Source: Pseudomonadota bacterium (GTDB taxonomy: Bacteria; Pseudomonadota; Alphaproteobacteria; Rhizobiales; Beijerinckiaceae). Taken from it: DNA of 38,135 bases. Below are positions 7,608 to 14,839 of this stretch, piece by piece. Under the pieces are notes generated by a model that ran no database searches, was not told the origin of the DNA, and was given only the letters and a program-made list of their open reading frames with translations. The stretch lies in contig JAKAJL010000034.1 of assembly GCA_021813805.1 (NCBI GenBank), forward strand, positions 1-38,135, given 5' to 3'. A program made the translations under genes and the position numbers. Within the stretch, counting starts at the first letter, position 1; every line of letters starts with the position of its first letter.

Positions 7608-8144
7608 TCAGGCGCCGTTCTTGAACGGAGTTTCAGGAAAGAAAGACGTCAGGCGGCGAATCCCGCTCGCGTCGGCGCCGCGCGCCGCGTCGGCGAGCCG
7701 TGCCCCGGCGATGTTGAGATCGGGCGCGATTTCGGCAAGCGGGACAAGGACGAAGGCGCGCTCCAGCAAGCCGGGATGCGGCAGAACCAGCCTGTCGTCG
7801 CGCGAGATCAGATCGTCGTAGAAGAGCAGGTCGATGTCGATGATCCGCGGCCCCCAGCGCCGCGTCTCCTCCCGGCCCAAGGCGCGCTCGGTCGTCTTGA
7901 GCAGATCGAGCAGATTCAGCGGCGCGAGGCGCGTGCGCGCCAGAGCGCAGGCGTTGACGAAGTCCGGCTGGTCGGTCACGCCCCAGGGCGGGGTGGCGTA
8001 GAGCGAGGACAAGGCGTCGAAGGCGATCCCCGCCGCGCGCAAGGCGGCGACGGCGCGGCGGAGATTTTCCGCCGGGTCGCCGAGATTGGCGCCAAGGCCT
8101 AGCCCGATGCGGCTCTCTGGCCGCGAAATTTCAGGCGCGCTCAA
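7608..8144 (-). CDS. folK: 2-amino-4-hydroxy-6-hydroxymethyldihydropteridine pyrophosphokinase (HPPK)
   Basis: A 178-residue HPPK, which transfers pyrophosphate from ATP to 6-hydroxymethyl-7,8-dihydropterin in folate synthesis. GLGANLGDP at about 16-24 and the signature RWGPRIIDIDLLFY (about 97-110) with its metal-binding aspartates are clear. The start is TTG at 8144-8142, preceded six bases away by GGAG; no ATG or GTG lies between it and the conserved core. It overlaps the end of folP by 14 bases, so expression probably depends on folP translation. folB, which often lies between folP and folK in related genomes, is absent here. Confidence 0.95.
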   Translation of the reverse strand: MSAPEISRPESRIGLGLGANLGDPAENLRRAVAALRAAGIAFDALSSLYATPPWGVTDQPDFVNACALARTRLAPLNLLDLLKTTERALGREETRRWGPRIIDIDLLFYDDLISRDDRLVLPHPGLLERAFVLVPLAEIAPDLNIAGARLADAARGADASGIRRLTSFFPETPFKNGA

Positions 8145-8967
8145 TTTCGCTCCAGATTTTCAAGGCCTGCACATGCCCGGCGACGTCATGGACGCGGAAG
8201 ATCGTCGCCCCGCGCGAAAAGGCGCGCAGATGCGCGGCGAGCGTGCCCGCCAGCCGGTCCTCGACCGGCGCGCCGGTCAGGGCGCCGATGAAGCTCTTGC
8301 GCGAGGCGCCGATCAGCACGGGAAGCCCATATTCCTCATGCAGCGCGCCGCAGGCGTCGATCGCCTGGAGATTCTGGCGCAGACTCTTGCCGAAGCCGAC
8401 GCCGGGATCGAGCACGATTTTTTCGCGCATCACGCCCGCGGCCCTGGCGAGCGCCAGAGTCTGGTCGAAAAAGGCGAACATGTCGGCGACGATGTCGCGC
8501 GCGGGATCAACCTCGGCGCAATGATGCATCACCACCAGCGCAGCGCCGCATTCCGCCGCGACTTCCGCCAGCGCGGGGTCTGCGCGCAATCCGGAGACAT
8601 CGTTGATCATGGCGGCGCCGAGCGCCAGCGCTTTCCGCGCGACAAAAGCCTTGGTCGTGTCAACTGACACGGGCAGGTCGAGTCGCGCGAGAAGCGGCGC
8701 CAGAATGGGTTCGAGCCGCGCCCATTCCTCCTCCGCCCCGACCGGAATGAAACCCGGCCGTGTCGATTCCGCGCCGATGTCGATGATGTCGGCGCCGGCG
8801 GCGGCCATGGCCAGACTATGATCGAGCGCCGCGTCCGCCACGACGAAACGCCCGCCGTCGGAAAAGGAATCCGGCGTGACGTTCAATATGCCCATGACGA
8901 GGGGCGCGGCTTTGAACCGGGCGGCGAGCGCGTCGGCAGCGGCCCGGGCTTTGGCGTACGAATCCAT
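8131..8967 (-). CDS. folP: Dihydropteroate synthase
   Basis: A 278-residue dihydropteroate synthase, which condenses p-aminobenzoate with hydroxymethyldihydropterin pyrophosphate and is the sulfonamide target. The signature VMGILNVTPDSFSDGG (about 24-39), the DIGAESTRPG loop, SVDTTK, INDVSG, DPGVGFGKS and the C-terminal RVHD with its histidine are all present. ATG 8967 gives a normal length; a frame open to 9015 would add 16 residues and nearly reach the tRNA. It is first in a folP-folK pair and starts 58 bases after the tRNA-Gly gene on the same strand. Confidence 0.95.
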   Translation of the reverse strand: MDSYAKARAAADALAARFKAAPLVMGILNVTPDSFSDGGRFVVADAALDHSLAMAAAGADIIDIGAESTRPGFIPVGAEEEWARLEPILAPLLARLDLPVSVDTTKAFVARKALALGAAMINDVSGLRADPALAEVAAECGAALVVMHHCAEVDPARDIVADMFAFFDQTLALARAAGVMREKIVLDPGVGFGKSLRQNLQAIDACGALHEEYGLPVLIGASRKSFIGALTGAPVEDRLAGTLAAHLRAFSRGATIFRVHDVAGHVQALKIWSEIERA

Positions 8968-9024
8968 CGGGCGAGGCCGATCCCGAGGCCGGTTGGCTTG
9001 AGCCGGGCCGGACAATTGCAGAGA

Positions 9025-9099
9025 TGGAGCGGGCGATGAGAATCGAACTCACGACATACAGCTTGGGAAGCTGTCGTTCTGCCACTGAACTACGCCCGC
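9025..9099 (-). tRNA. tRNA-Gly, anticodon CCC
   Basis: Read on the minus strand: acceptor GCGGGCG pairs with CGCCCGC, D arm GTTC/GAAC, anticodon stem ACAGC/GCTGT around the loop TTCCCAA (anticodon CCC at 9067-9065), and T arm GTGAG/CTCAT with loop TTCGATT. The discriminator is T, as in bacterial tRNA-Gly, and the CCA end is encoded (9027-9025). All stems are intact. It sits between dcd and folP in the same orientation. Confidence 0.96.
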
Positions 9100-9134
9100 G
9101 CGCCCGACTCTCTTAGCCGGATCGCGCCGCGCCT

Positions 9135-10244
9135 TCAACGGGGATCGCGAAAATGTTTCGACAGTTTCAGGCCCTGGGCCTGGTAATTCGAGCCTAACCC
9201 TGAGCCATAGAGATCGCGGGGGCGTTCGGCCATGCGCTCATAGACCAGGCGCCCGACCGGCTGGCCGTCCTCAAGGATGAAGGGCACGTCGTGCGAGCGC
9301 ACCTCCAGCACCGCCCGCGCGCCCTTGCCGCCCACCTCCGTCATGCCGAAGCCGGGGTCGAAAAAGCCGGCGTAATGGACGCGGAACTCGCCGACCAGAG
9401 GATCGAAGGGGGTCATTTCGGCGGCGTGGTCGGCCGGGACCACGACTTCTTCCTTCGACGCCAGGATATAGAATTCGCCGGGGTCGAGCACGAGTTCGCC
9501 GCCGGGGCTGGCGACGATCGGCTCCCAGTAATCGACGGCGTCGCAGGACGCCGTCCTGTCCACGTCGATCAAGCCGGTGTGCCGCTTGGCGCGATAGCCG
9601 ATCAGCCCGCCGCCGAAGCCGGCAAGGTCGATCGAAACCGTCACCCCGCCGCAAAAGGCCGGTGTTTCGCTGGAGACGAGTCTTTGCCGGGCATGGAGTT
9701 CGGCGTGGGCGGCGTCGTCGAGCCGGGCATGGCCGCGACGAAAGCGGATCTGCGACAGGCGCGAGCCGGCGCGCGCCAGAATGGGAAAGGTGCGCGGCGA
9801 GATTTCCGCATAGAGCGGGCCGTGATAGCCGGCCTCGATCGTGTCGAAGGCGCTGGCGCGGTCGGCGATGACCCGGGTGAAAACGTCAATGCGGCCGGTC
9901 GAGCTTTTGGGATTGGCGCTGGCCGCGACGTCAGCGGGCAGCGCCAGGCCTTCCATCAGTTCGGCGACATAGACGCAATTGGTTTCCAGCACCGCGCCAG
10001 CCCCGAGGTCGATCTCATGCAAGGCGTGGCGCTCGATCGCCTCGTCGACGCTGCGCGCGCCCGGCAAAAAACTTGCGCGCACCCGCCAGGCGCGCCGGCC
10101 CAGCCGCAGATCGAGGCTGGCGGGCTGGATCTGGCCGGGCGCCAGCGGCGCGACGGGGCGAATGGCGCCGCCTTGCGCCAGCGCCGCGATCTGATGGGCG
10201 GCGAAAACGCCTTGCGCCTGCTTTGTCGCCGCCGCTGCGGTCAC
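9135..10244 (-). CDS. dcd: 2'-deoxycytidine 5'-triphosphate deaminase, double-length form
   Basis: A 369-residue protein annotated in alphaproteobacteria as dCTP deaminase, about twice the size of E. coli Dcd (193 residues). Each half resembles the trimeric dUTPase/Dcd barrel. The N-terminal half has QPASLDLRLG, SANPKSSTGRIDVF, YHGPLYAEISPRTFPI and LSQIRFRRG; the C-terminal half repeats the theme with EFRVHYAGFFDPGFG, ARAVLEVRSHDVPFI and GRLVYERM. It should supply dUTP for thymidylate synthesis by deaminating dCTP. Start is GTG at 10244, preceded by GGGGAG. The gene is divergent from metZ and its stop is 35 bases from the tRNA on the same strand. Confidence 0.9.
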   Translation of the reverse strand: MTAAAATKQAQGVFAAHQIAALAQGGAIRPVAPLAPGQIQPASLDLRLGRRAWRVRASFLPGARSVDEAIERHALHEIDLGAGAVLETNCVYVAELMEGLALPADVAASANPKSSTGRIDVFTRVIADRASAFDTIEAGYHGPLYAEISPRTFPILARAGSRLSQIRFRRGHARLDDAAHAELHARQRLVSSETPAFCGGVTVSIDLAGFGGGLIGYRAKRHTGLIDVDRTASCDAVDYWEPIVASPGGELVLDPGEFYILASKEEVVVPADHAAEMTPFDPLVGEFRVHYAGFFDPGFGMTEVGGKGARAVLEVRSHDVPFILEDGQPVGRLVYERMAERPRDLYGSGLGSNYQAQGLKLSKHFRDPR

Positions 10245-10337
10245 CTGTCTCTCCCCGGCCTCTTTCGGCCCTTTTTCAAGAGGGCGCGCGAGCCTAAAGC
10301 AACTTTGCCGTTCGGCAAAGACGCTACCTTAGCCTCG

Positions 10338-10366
10338 TTGACCCGATTTCGGCAGGGCGCTACAAG
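10338..10366 (+). promoter_or_regulatory. Candidate sigma-70 promoter of metZ
   Basis: TTGACC (10338-10343), 17-base spacer, TACAAG (10361-10366). A transcript starting about 5-7 bases later would begin at the first stem of the SAM-II aptamer, which fits. The -10 element is only a moderate match. Confidence 0.45.
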
Positions 10367-10431
10367 CGGATCGTGGTCCTTTGAGCCGGCCGGCTTGCCG
10401 CCACGTTAAATAAGGGAGCTAAAAGGCCGGT
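10367..10431 (+). promoter_or_regulatory. SAM-II riboswitch aptamer
   Basis: Matches the SAM-II class found in alphaproteobacteria upstream of methionine genes. Stem P1 is CGTGG (10372-10376) with CCACG (10401-10405). The conserved TTTGAGCCGG precedes the pseudoknot strand CCGGCC (10386-10391), which pairs with GGCCGG (10425-10430). The linker GTTAAATAAG and the conserved GCTAAAAGG at the 3' side are intact. It lies 108 bases before metZ, a transsulfuration gene expected to be turned off by S-adenosylmethionine. Confidence 0.93.
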
Positions 10432-10461
10432 TCTGCCCCAATCGAGCAGCCGGCTTCTTTG
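10424..10461 (+). terminator. Terminator-like hairpin overlapping the SAM-II pseudoknot
   Basis: GGCCGG (10425-10430) pairs with CCGGCT (10450-10455, last pair G-T) and CTGC (10433-10436) with GCAG (10446-10449), with a two-base bulge, followed by TTCTTTGCTTTT. It looks like an intrinsic terminator in the metZ leader. The 5' arm is the same segment that closes the SAM-II pseudoknot, so the two structures are mutually exclusive. Confidence 0.6.
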
Positions 10462-10538
10462 CTTTTCGCAGCCCAAAGGACGCTTCGCGCCCGCTGGGAT
10501 CGCAATCAAGCGCGCTTCGCGCCCGTGAGGAGTCCGCC

Positions 10539-11744
10539 ATGTCCGCCTATGACCGTCCGCCCCTCGACGCCGCGAATTTGCGGCCGCGCACGAAAATGGT
10601 CCATGGCGGGACCATGCGCTCAAGCTATGGCGAAACGTCCGAGGCTTTGTTCCTCACCCAGGGCTTTGTCTATAACAGCGCCGAAGTCGCGGAAGGCCGC
10701 TTCACCGGCGATGACGAGGGCTTTCAATATTCCCGTTTCGGCAATCCGACCGTCGCCATGTTCGAACAGCGCATGGCCTTGCTCGAAGGCGCGGAAGCGG
10801 CGCGGGCGACCGCGACGGGAATGGCGGCGGTAACCGCCGCGCTGATGGGCCAGGTGCGCGCCGGCGACCATGTCGTCGCGGCGCGGCAATTGTTCGGCTC
10901 CTGCCTCTATATCGTCGCCGAACTCCTGCCGCGTTTCGGGGTGGAATCGACCCTCGTCGACGGCAACGATCTCGACGCCTGGAGAGCGGCGCTGCGGCCC
11001 AACACCAAAACCGCCTTTCTCGAAAGCCCGACCAATCCCGCGCTCGGCGTCCTCGACATCGAGGCGATCGCAACAATCGTCCATTCGGTCGGCGCAACCC
11101 TGGTGGTCGACAATGTCTTCGCCACGCCATTGATGCAGAAGCCGCTGGAGCTCGGCGCCGATTGCGTGGTCTATTCCGCGACCAAACATATCGACGGCCA
11201 GGGCCGGTGCCTCGGCGGGGTCGTGCTCGGCTCGACAAATTTCATCGACACCCATATCCACAATTTCATTCGCCAGACCGGGCCGTCGCTGTCGCCCTTC
11301 AACGCCTGGGTGCTGCTGAAAGGCCTGGAAACCCTGCCCCTGCGGGTCGCGCAGGCGCAGGACAGCGCGGGAAAGATCGCTCAGTTTCTGGCCGGCGAGG
11401 CAAAGATCGCGCGGGTCTATTATCCGGGGCGCCCCGACCATCCGCAACATGAACTGGCGAAACGCCAGATGAAGGGCGGCTCGACCATCGTCGCCTTCGA
11501 GGTCGTGGGCGGCAAGGCGGAGGCCTTCCGCATGGCCAACGCCTTCGAGATCATCAAGATTTCCAATAATCTCGGCGACGCCAAGAGCCTTGTCACCCAT
11601 CCCGCCACCACCACCCATCAGCGGCTCAGTGAAGAGGCGCGCGAGGCCGCCGGCATCGGCCCGGGCATGCTGCGCCTGTCGGTGGGGCTGGAGGATGTCG
11701 AAGATCTGATCGACGATCTGAAACGAGGTCTGGCGGCGGTTTAG
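10539..11744 (+). CDS. metZ: O-succinylhomoserine sulfhydrylase
   Basis: A 401-residue PLP enzyme of the Cys/Met metabolism family. It converts O-succinylhomoserine (or the O-acetyl form) and sulfide to homocysteine in direct sulfhydrylation. Visible are the phosphate-binding YSRFGNPT (Tyr64, Arg66), TGMAAV, ESPTNP, the cofactor aspartate in VVDNVFATP (Asp191), and Lys216 in YSATKHIDGQGR, which forms the Schiff base. The HIDGQGRCLGG signature separates MetZ from cystathionine gamma-synthase and lyases. ATG 10539 follows TGAGGAG. It is controlled by the SAM-II element in its leader and is divergent from dcd. Confidence 0.95.
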   Translation: MSAYDRPPLDAANLRPRTKMVHGGTMRSSYGETSEALFLTQGFVYNSAEVAEGRFTGDDEGFQYSRFGNPTVAMFEQRMALLEGAEAARATATGMAAVTAALMGQVRAGDHVVAARQLFGSCLYIVAELLPRFGVESTLVDGNDLDAWRAALRPNTKTAFLESPTNPALGVLDIEAIATIVHSVGATLVVDNVFATPLMQKPLELGADCVVYSATKHIDGQGRCLGGVVLGSTNFIDTHIHNFIRQTGPSLSPFNAWVLLKGLETLPLRVAQAQDSAGKIAQFLAGEAKIARVYYPGRPDHPQHELAKRQMKGGSTIVAFEVVGGKAEAFRMANAFEIIKISNNLGDAKSLVTHPATTTHQRLSEEAREAAGIGPGMLRLSVGLEDVEDLIDDLKRGLAAV

Positions 11745-11800
11745 AACGAAATTCGCTCCGGCCGAATCGCCGTTTTCTCTCTAACATTTTGTTTTTAAAA

Positions 11801-11857
11801 CATAATCTTAGCCAAAAAGTCTGCAACTTTTTGGGATTATGCTCTAGCCAAAAAGTC
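11801..11857. repeat. Dispersed palindromic element, copy B (most complete)
   Basis: CATAAT(11801)-CTTAG-CCAAAAAGT-CTGCA-ACTTTTTGG-G-ATTATG(11841) is a nested palindrome with a perfect 9-bp inner stem and 6-bp outer arms. It continues into GCTCTA and a second GCCAAAAAGTC (11847-11857). On the minus strand it reads TAGAGCATAAT..., like the short palindromes found widely between genes in Rhizobiales. A further palindrome TGTTTT-T-AAAACA (11790-11802) abuts it. It lies between metZ and the cobalamin riboswitch and has no U-tract, so it is not an obvious terminator. Confidence 0.75.
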
Positions 11858-11912
11858 GCGGCGCCTCATTCGCGCTTGCGGCGCGTCTTAAAAAAACCTA
11901 AAGAACGCCCCG

Positions 11913-12090
11913 TCATCGGCGCATTCCGGGCTTGGCCCGGATGCAACGGGAATGCGGTGCGGAGGAAACTCCTATGCCGCGGCTGCCCCCGCAACTGTAA
12001 GCGGCGAGCCTTTGCGCATTGATCCACTGGGGAATTCCCGGGAAGGCGCGCAAATGACCACGACCCGCGAGCCAGGAGACCGGCCGATGA
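11913..12090 (+). promoter_or_regulatory. Cobalamin (adenosylcobalamin) riboswitch
   Basis: Closing stem TCATCGGC (11913-11920) pairs with GCCGATGA (12083-12090). Inside are the hallmark segments GGGAATGCGGTG, the B12 box GGCTGCCCCCGCAACTGTAA (11981-12000), CCACTGGGG, GGGAAGGCGCGCAAA and GACCCGCGAGCCAGGAGACC (12062-12081). It precedes a TonB-dependent receptor by 42 bases, the classical btuB arrangement, and is expected to lower receptor synthesis when cobalamin is sufficient. Confidence 0.97.
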
Positions 12091-12105
12091 TCGCTCAACT
12101 CGAAC

Positions 12106-12122
12106 GCCGTCGGTGGGACGGC
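12106..12122 (+). promoter_or_regulatory. Hairpin abutting the btuB ribosome binding site
   Basis: GCCGTC (12106-12111), loop GGTGG, GACGGC (12117-12122), ending two bases before AGAGGA (12124-12129), with ATG at 12133. It has no U-tract. It probably belongs to a translational expression platform of the cobalamin riboswitch. Confidence 0.5.
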
Positions 12123-12132
12123 CAGAGGACAT

Positions 12133-14154
12133 ATGACGATCATCGCACGGCCGCCTCTCGCGCGGCCTTTTTCGCTTGTCGCCGCCCTGATCGGCGCCAC
12201 GGCGCTCCCCACGCTAGTCTGGGCCGAAGATGCCGCCCCCTTGCCCGACATGGTGGTGACGGCGGACCGCATCGCCGAGCCGATCAGCGACACCGGCTCC
12301 TCGATCACGGTCATCCCCGGCGAACGGATCGCGCAATATGGGACCCAGGGCGTCACCGAAACCCTGCGGGAGGTCGCCGGGGTCGAAGTCACCCCGACTG
12401 GCGGCCCTGGCTCCGTGACTCAGGTGCGCATCCGCGGCGCTGAACCCGGCGCCGTTCTGGTGCTGATTGACGGCCAGCGCGTCGGCAACGCCTCCGCCAC
12501 CGACGGCACGCTCGATTTCGGCAATCTCACCGCGGCCAATATCGACCATATCGAGGTGCTGCGCGGGCCGCAGACCGCCCTTTACGGATCGGACGCCATG
12601 GCCGGCGTCATCAATATCATCACCAAGAAGGGAACGCCGGGCGAGCCCGTTCGCTCGGTCTCGGTCGAGGGCGGCAGCTACGGCACGATTTCCGGCCGCG
12701 CCTCGATGTCGGGCGGCGACGACCGCTGGACCTATTCGCTTGGCGTCAACGCCGGCTATTCGGACGGTTTCCCGCAATATGGCTACCGCATCAATCGCCC
12801 GCTGACCTATGGTTTCGCCGGAGCGCCGTTGCCGCCGCCGCCCTGGGGCGATCCCAACACCAAGGGCGGCGCGAGCGGAACTTTCTCCTACAAGCTCTCG
12901 GACTACGCCAGCGTCGATTTCGGCTTTTCGGTGTTCGGCAACGGGACGCGCTTCGACAACCCTTATGCTTCCGTCGCGTCCGACGTGTTCTCGCCGAAAA
13001 ATCATTCGGTCGCCTGGGTTGGCTCGGAATATCTGCGCTTCAATTCCGCGGCCTTCGACGGCGCGCTGAAAAACCATTTGACCTTCTTCGAGAACACAAC
13101 CCTGAATCAGGTGAACGAGACTGAGGCCTGCTTCAACGCCCTCTTCGCGTCCTTCACCTGCTTGACGACCTATCACGGCGCGCGCTGGGGCGCTGAATAT
13201 CAGGGCGAAATGTCGCTCGACCGCTATGGCGGGTTGGTCTTCGGCGCCCGCAGCGAGGAGGAGGTTGCGAGCAATTCGCAAAATCCCAACCCCAACGACG
13301 GCTCGTTCGTCCCGATTTCTGCCAACCAGATCACCAATTCGGCCTATGCCGAATATCGCGCGACGCTCCTGCCTCGCCTGGAAGCGACCTTCGGCGGCAG
13401 GGTCGACGCCATCGCCAACGGCTCGACCTTCGTCACCGGCCGCGTGACCCTGGCCTATCACATCGACGAAACCGGCACGAAGCTGCGCGCCACATTCGGG
13501 AATGGCGCCAAGGCCCCGACGCTGTATCAGCGTTTCAGCCAGTATGGCGACCCGAATCTACAGCCGGAGCAGAGCGTCGGCGGCGAAATCGGCTTCGACC
13601 AGCAGATTTTTGGCGACCGTGCGACGCTCTCGACGACCCTGTTCGACACGAAATTCACCAACCTGATCCAATTCGCCACGGTTTCGTCCTGCACTGTGGC
13701 GCAGGCGGCGCTCGGCGGCTGTTATTACAATGTCGGCACGGCGGAGACCAAGGGCGTCGAGGTTTCGGGCGGCGCCACGTTCGTTCCCGGCGTCCTGACC
13801 GCACGCGTGAGCTATGCCTATGTCGATGCGGTCAATCAGGACACCGGCCAGCAGCTTCTGCGCGTTCCGCTGAGTTCCGGCGCGATCGATCTCGACTTCA
13901 CCGGGATCGACAAGGTCGAAATCAAGCCGCGTCTGCTGCTGGTCGGCCCGGCTTACGACACCAATTTCCAGACGGGCGGGAGGGTGACGCTTTGCGCCTA
14001 CGCCCGGCTCGATCTCATCGCCAGTTACCGGATCAACGACCAGTCCACGGCCTATATCCGGGGGGAAAATCTCACCGATACGCGCTACGAGACCGTCTAT
14101 AATTTCGGCACGCCCGGCGTCTCGCTTTACGCCGGCCTGACCCACGCCTGGTGA
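12133..14154 (+). CDS. btuB: TonB-dependent vitamin B12 receptor (BtuB-like)
   Basis: A 673-residue outer-membrane receptor for cobalamin uptake. A signal peptide (about 1-31, ending LVWAEDAA) is followed by a TonB box (DMVVTADR), the plug domain with RIRGAEPGAVLVLIDGQRV, IEVLRGPQTALYGSDA and GVINIITKKG, and a 22-stranded barrel ending YETVYNFGTPG...GLTHAW. The plug and the LYxRFSxYGDPNLxPE segment are typical of BtuB. The last residue is Trp in place of the usual Phe. Substrate assignment rests mainly on the cobalamin riboswitch directly upstream; length and motifs agree. No btuCDF transport genes are nearby. It converges on the DUF2147 gene. Confidence 0.93.
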   Translation: MTIIARPPLARPFSLVAALIGATALPTLVWAEDAAPLPDMVVTADRIAEPISDTGSSITVIPGERIAQYGTQGVTETLREVAGVEVTPTGGPGSVTQVRIRGAEPGAVLVLIDGQRVGNASATDGTLDFGNLTAANIDHIEVLRGPQTALYGSDAMAGVINIITKKGTPGEPVRSVSVEGGSYGTISGRASMSGGDDRWTYSLGVNAGYSDGFPQYGYRINRPLTYGFAGAPLPPPPWGDPNTKGGASGTFSYKLSDYASVDFGFSVFGNGTRFDNPYASVASDVFSPKNHSVAWVGSEYLRFNSAAFDGALKNHLTFFENTTLNQVNETEACFNALFASFTCLTTYHGARWGAEYQGEMSLDRYGGLVFGARSEEEVASNSQNPNPNDGSFVPISANQITNSAYAEYRATLLPRLEATFGGRVDAIANGSTFVTGRVTLAYHIDETGTKLRATFGNGAKAPTLYQRFSQYGDPNLQPEQSVGGEIGFDQQIFGDRATLSTTLFDTKFTNLIQFATVSSCTVAQAALGGCYYNVGTAETKGVEVSGGATFVPGVLTARVSYAYVDAVNQDTGQQLLRVPLSSGAIDLDFTGIDKVEIKPRLLLVGPAYDTNFQTGGRVTLCAYARLDLIASYRINDQSTAYIRGENLTDTRYETVYNFGTPGVSLYAGLTHAW

Positions 14155-14167
14155 GGCGGGCGTCCAA

Positions 14168-14197
14168 TCGCGGCTCCGCCTTCTGGCGGCGCCGCGA
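14168..14197. terminator. Hairpin between convergent btuB and DUF2147 genes
   Basis: TCGCGGC (14168-14174) pairs with GCCGCGA (14191-14197) and CGCC (14177-14180) with GGCG (14185-14188), loop TTCT, with a 2x2 internal loop. The stable stem lies 13 bases after the btuB stop and could serve both genes, although no strong U-tract follows on either side. Confidence 0.5.
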
Positions 14198-14212
14198 CGA
14201 CCCGTTCCGCTT

Positions 14213-14608
14213 TCAATTCGAGCGCACCCAATAGACGGTCTTGCAGATCAGGCCGCCGAACACGCAGCCGCTCGTGCGCAGCTTCTTGCCCGAAACCACC
14301 ATCCGCCCGCTGTAGGTTTTGCCGTCTTCGGGGTTCAAGGCGTGGCCAGTCCAGCTGTTCTGGTCGGCGCGCACCATGTCGAAAAACACTTTCTGCCCGA
14401 CATGCGCCTTGGAGCGCTGGCTCTTCAACCAGATCACGTCGCCGCACAGCGCGGCGCCGCAGGGCGCGATCCGGATCTTGGACGCGCCATCCTCGCGCAA
14501 CCATACGCCCTCGGCTTCCTGGGACGCCGCCGCCGCCCCCGCCGACGCCAGCGCCGCCGCCACCGTCAGAACGGCGCCCGCGAGCGCGCGACGATCGAAA
14601 AAGCGCAT
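14213..14608 (-). CDS. DUF2147 secreted protein
   Basis: A 131-residue exported protein. A signal peptide covers about residues 1-28 (basic start, Ala/Val-rich core, AAAAS). The mature part has the DUF2147 pattern: EGVWLREDGASKIRIAPCG near the start, LCGDVIWLK, and the closing SGRMVVSGKKLRTSGCVFGG...CKTVYWVR. Four mature cysteines are present (in APCG, ALCG, SGCV and LICK). The family forms a small lipocalin-like barrel and is found in periplasmic proteins of Proteobacteria; its function is not established. GAGGAGG precedes ATG 14608. It is convergent with btuB and divergent from the acyltransferase gene. Confidence 0.92.
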   Translation of the reverse strand: MRFFDRRALAGAVLTVAAALASAGAAAASQEAEGVWLREDGASKIRIAPCGAALCGDVIWLKSQRSKAHVGQKVFFDMVRADQNSWTGHALNPEDGKTYSGRMVVSGKKLRTSGCVFGGLICKTVYWVRSN

Positions 14609-14839
14609 GGATCCTCCTCGTGACTGACCTTTGCGAAATTGCCGCGCAATTCTCGCGAAAAACTATGCGAAACGTCTGGCTCGCGCTATGCGTCCAAAGC
14701 GTGATGGAAATCGAATCGGCCGCCGCCCCTGGCGCGGATGCGACTTAAATCCGTCTCGACGCCCGCGCGCAAGTGATTATCGGTTCATGTCGGAGCGCGG
14801 CTCCGGTCGCGCCCATGAAACGCCCCGGGGAGACTTCGC

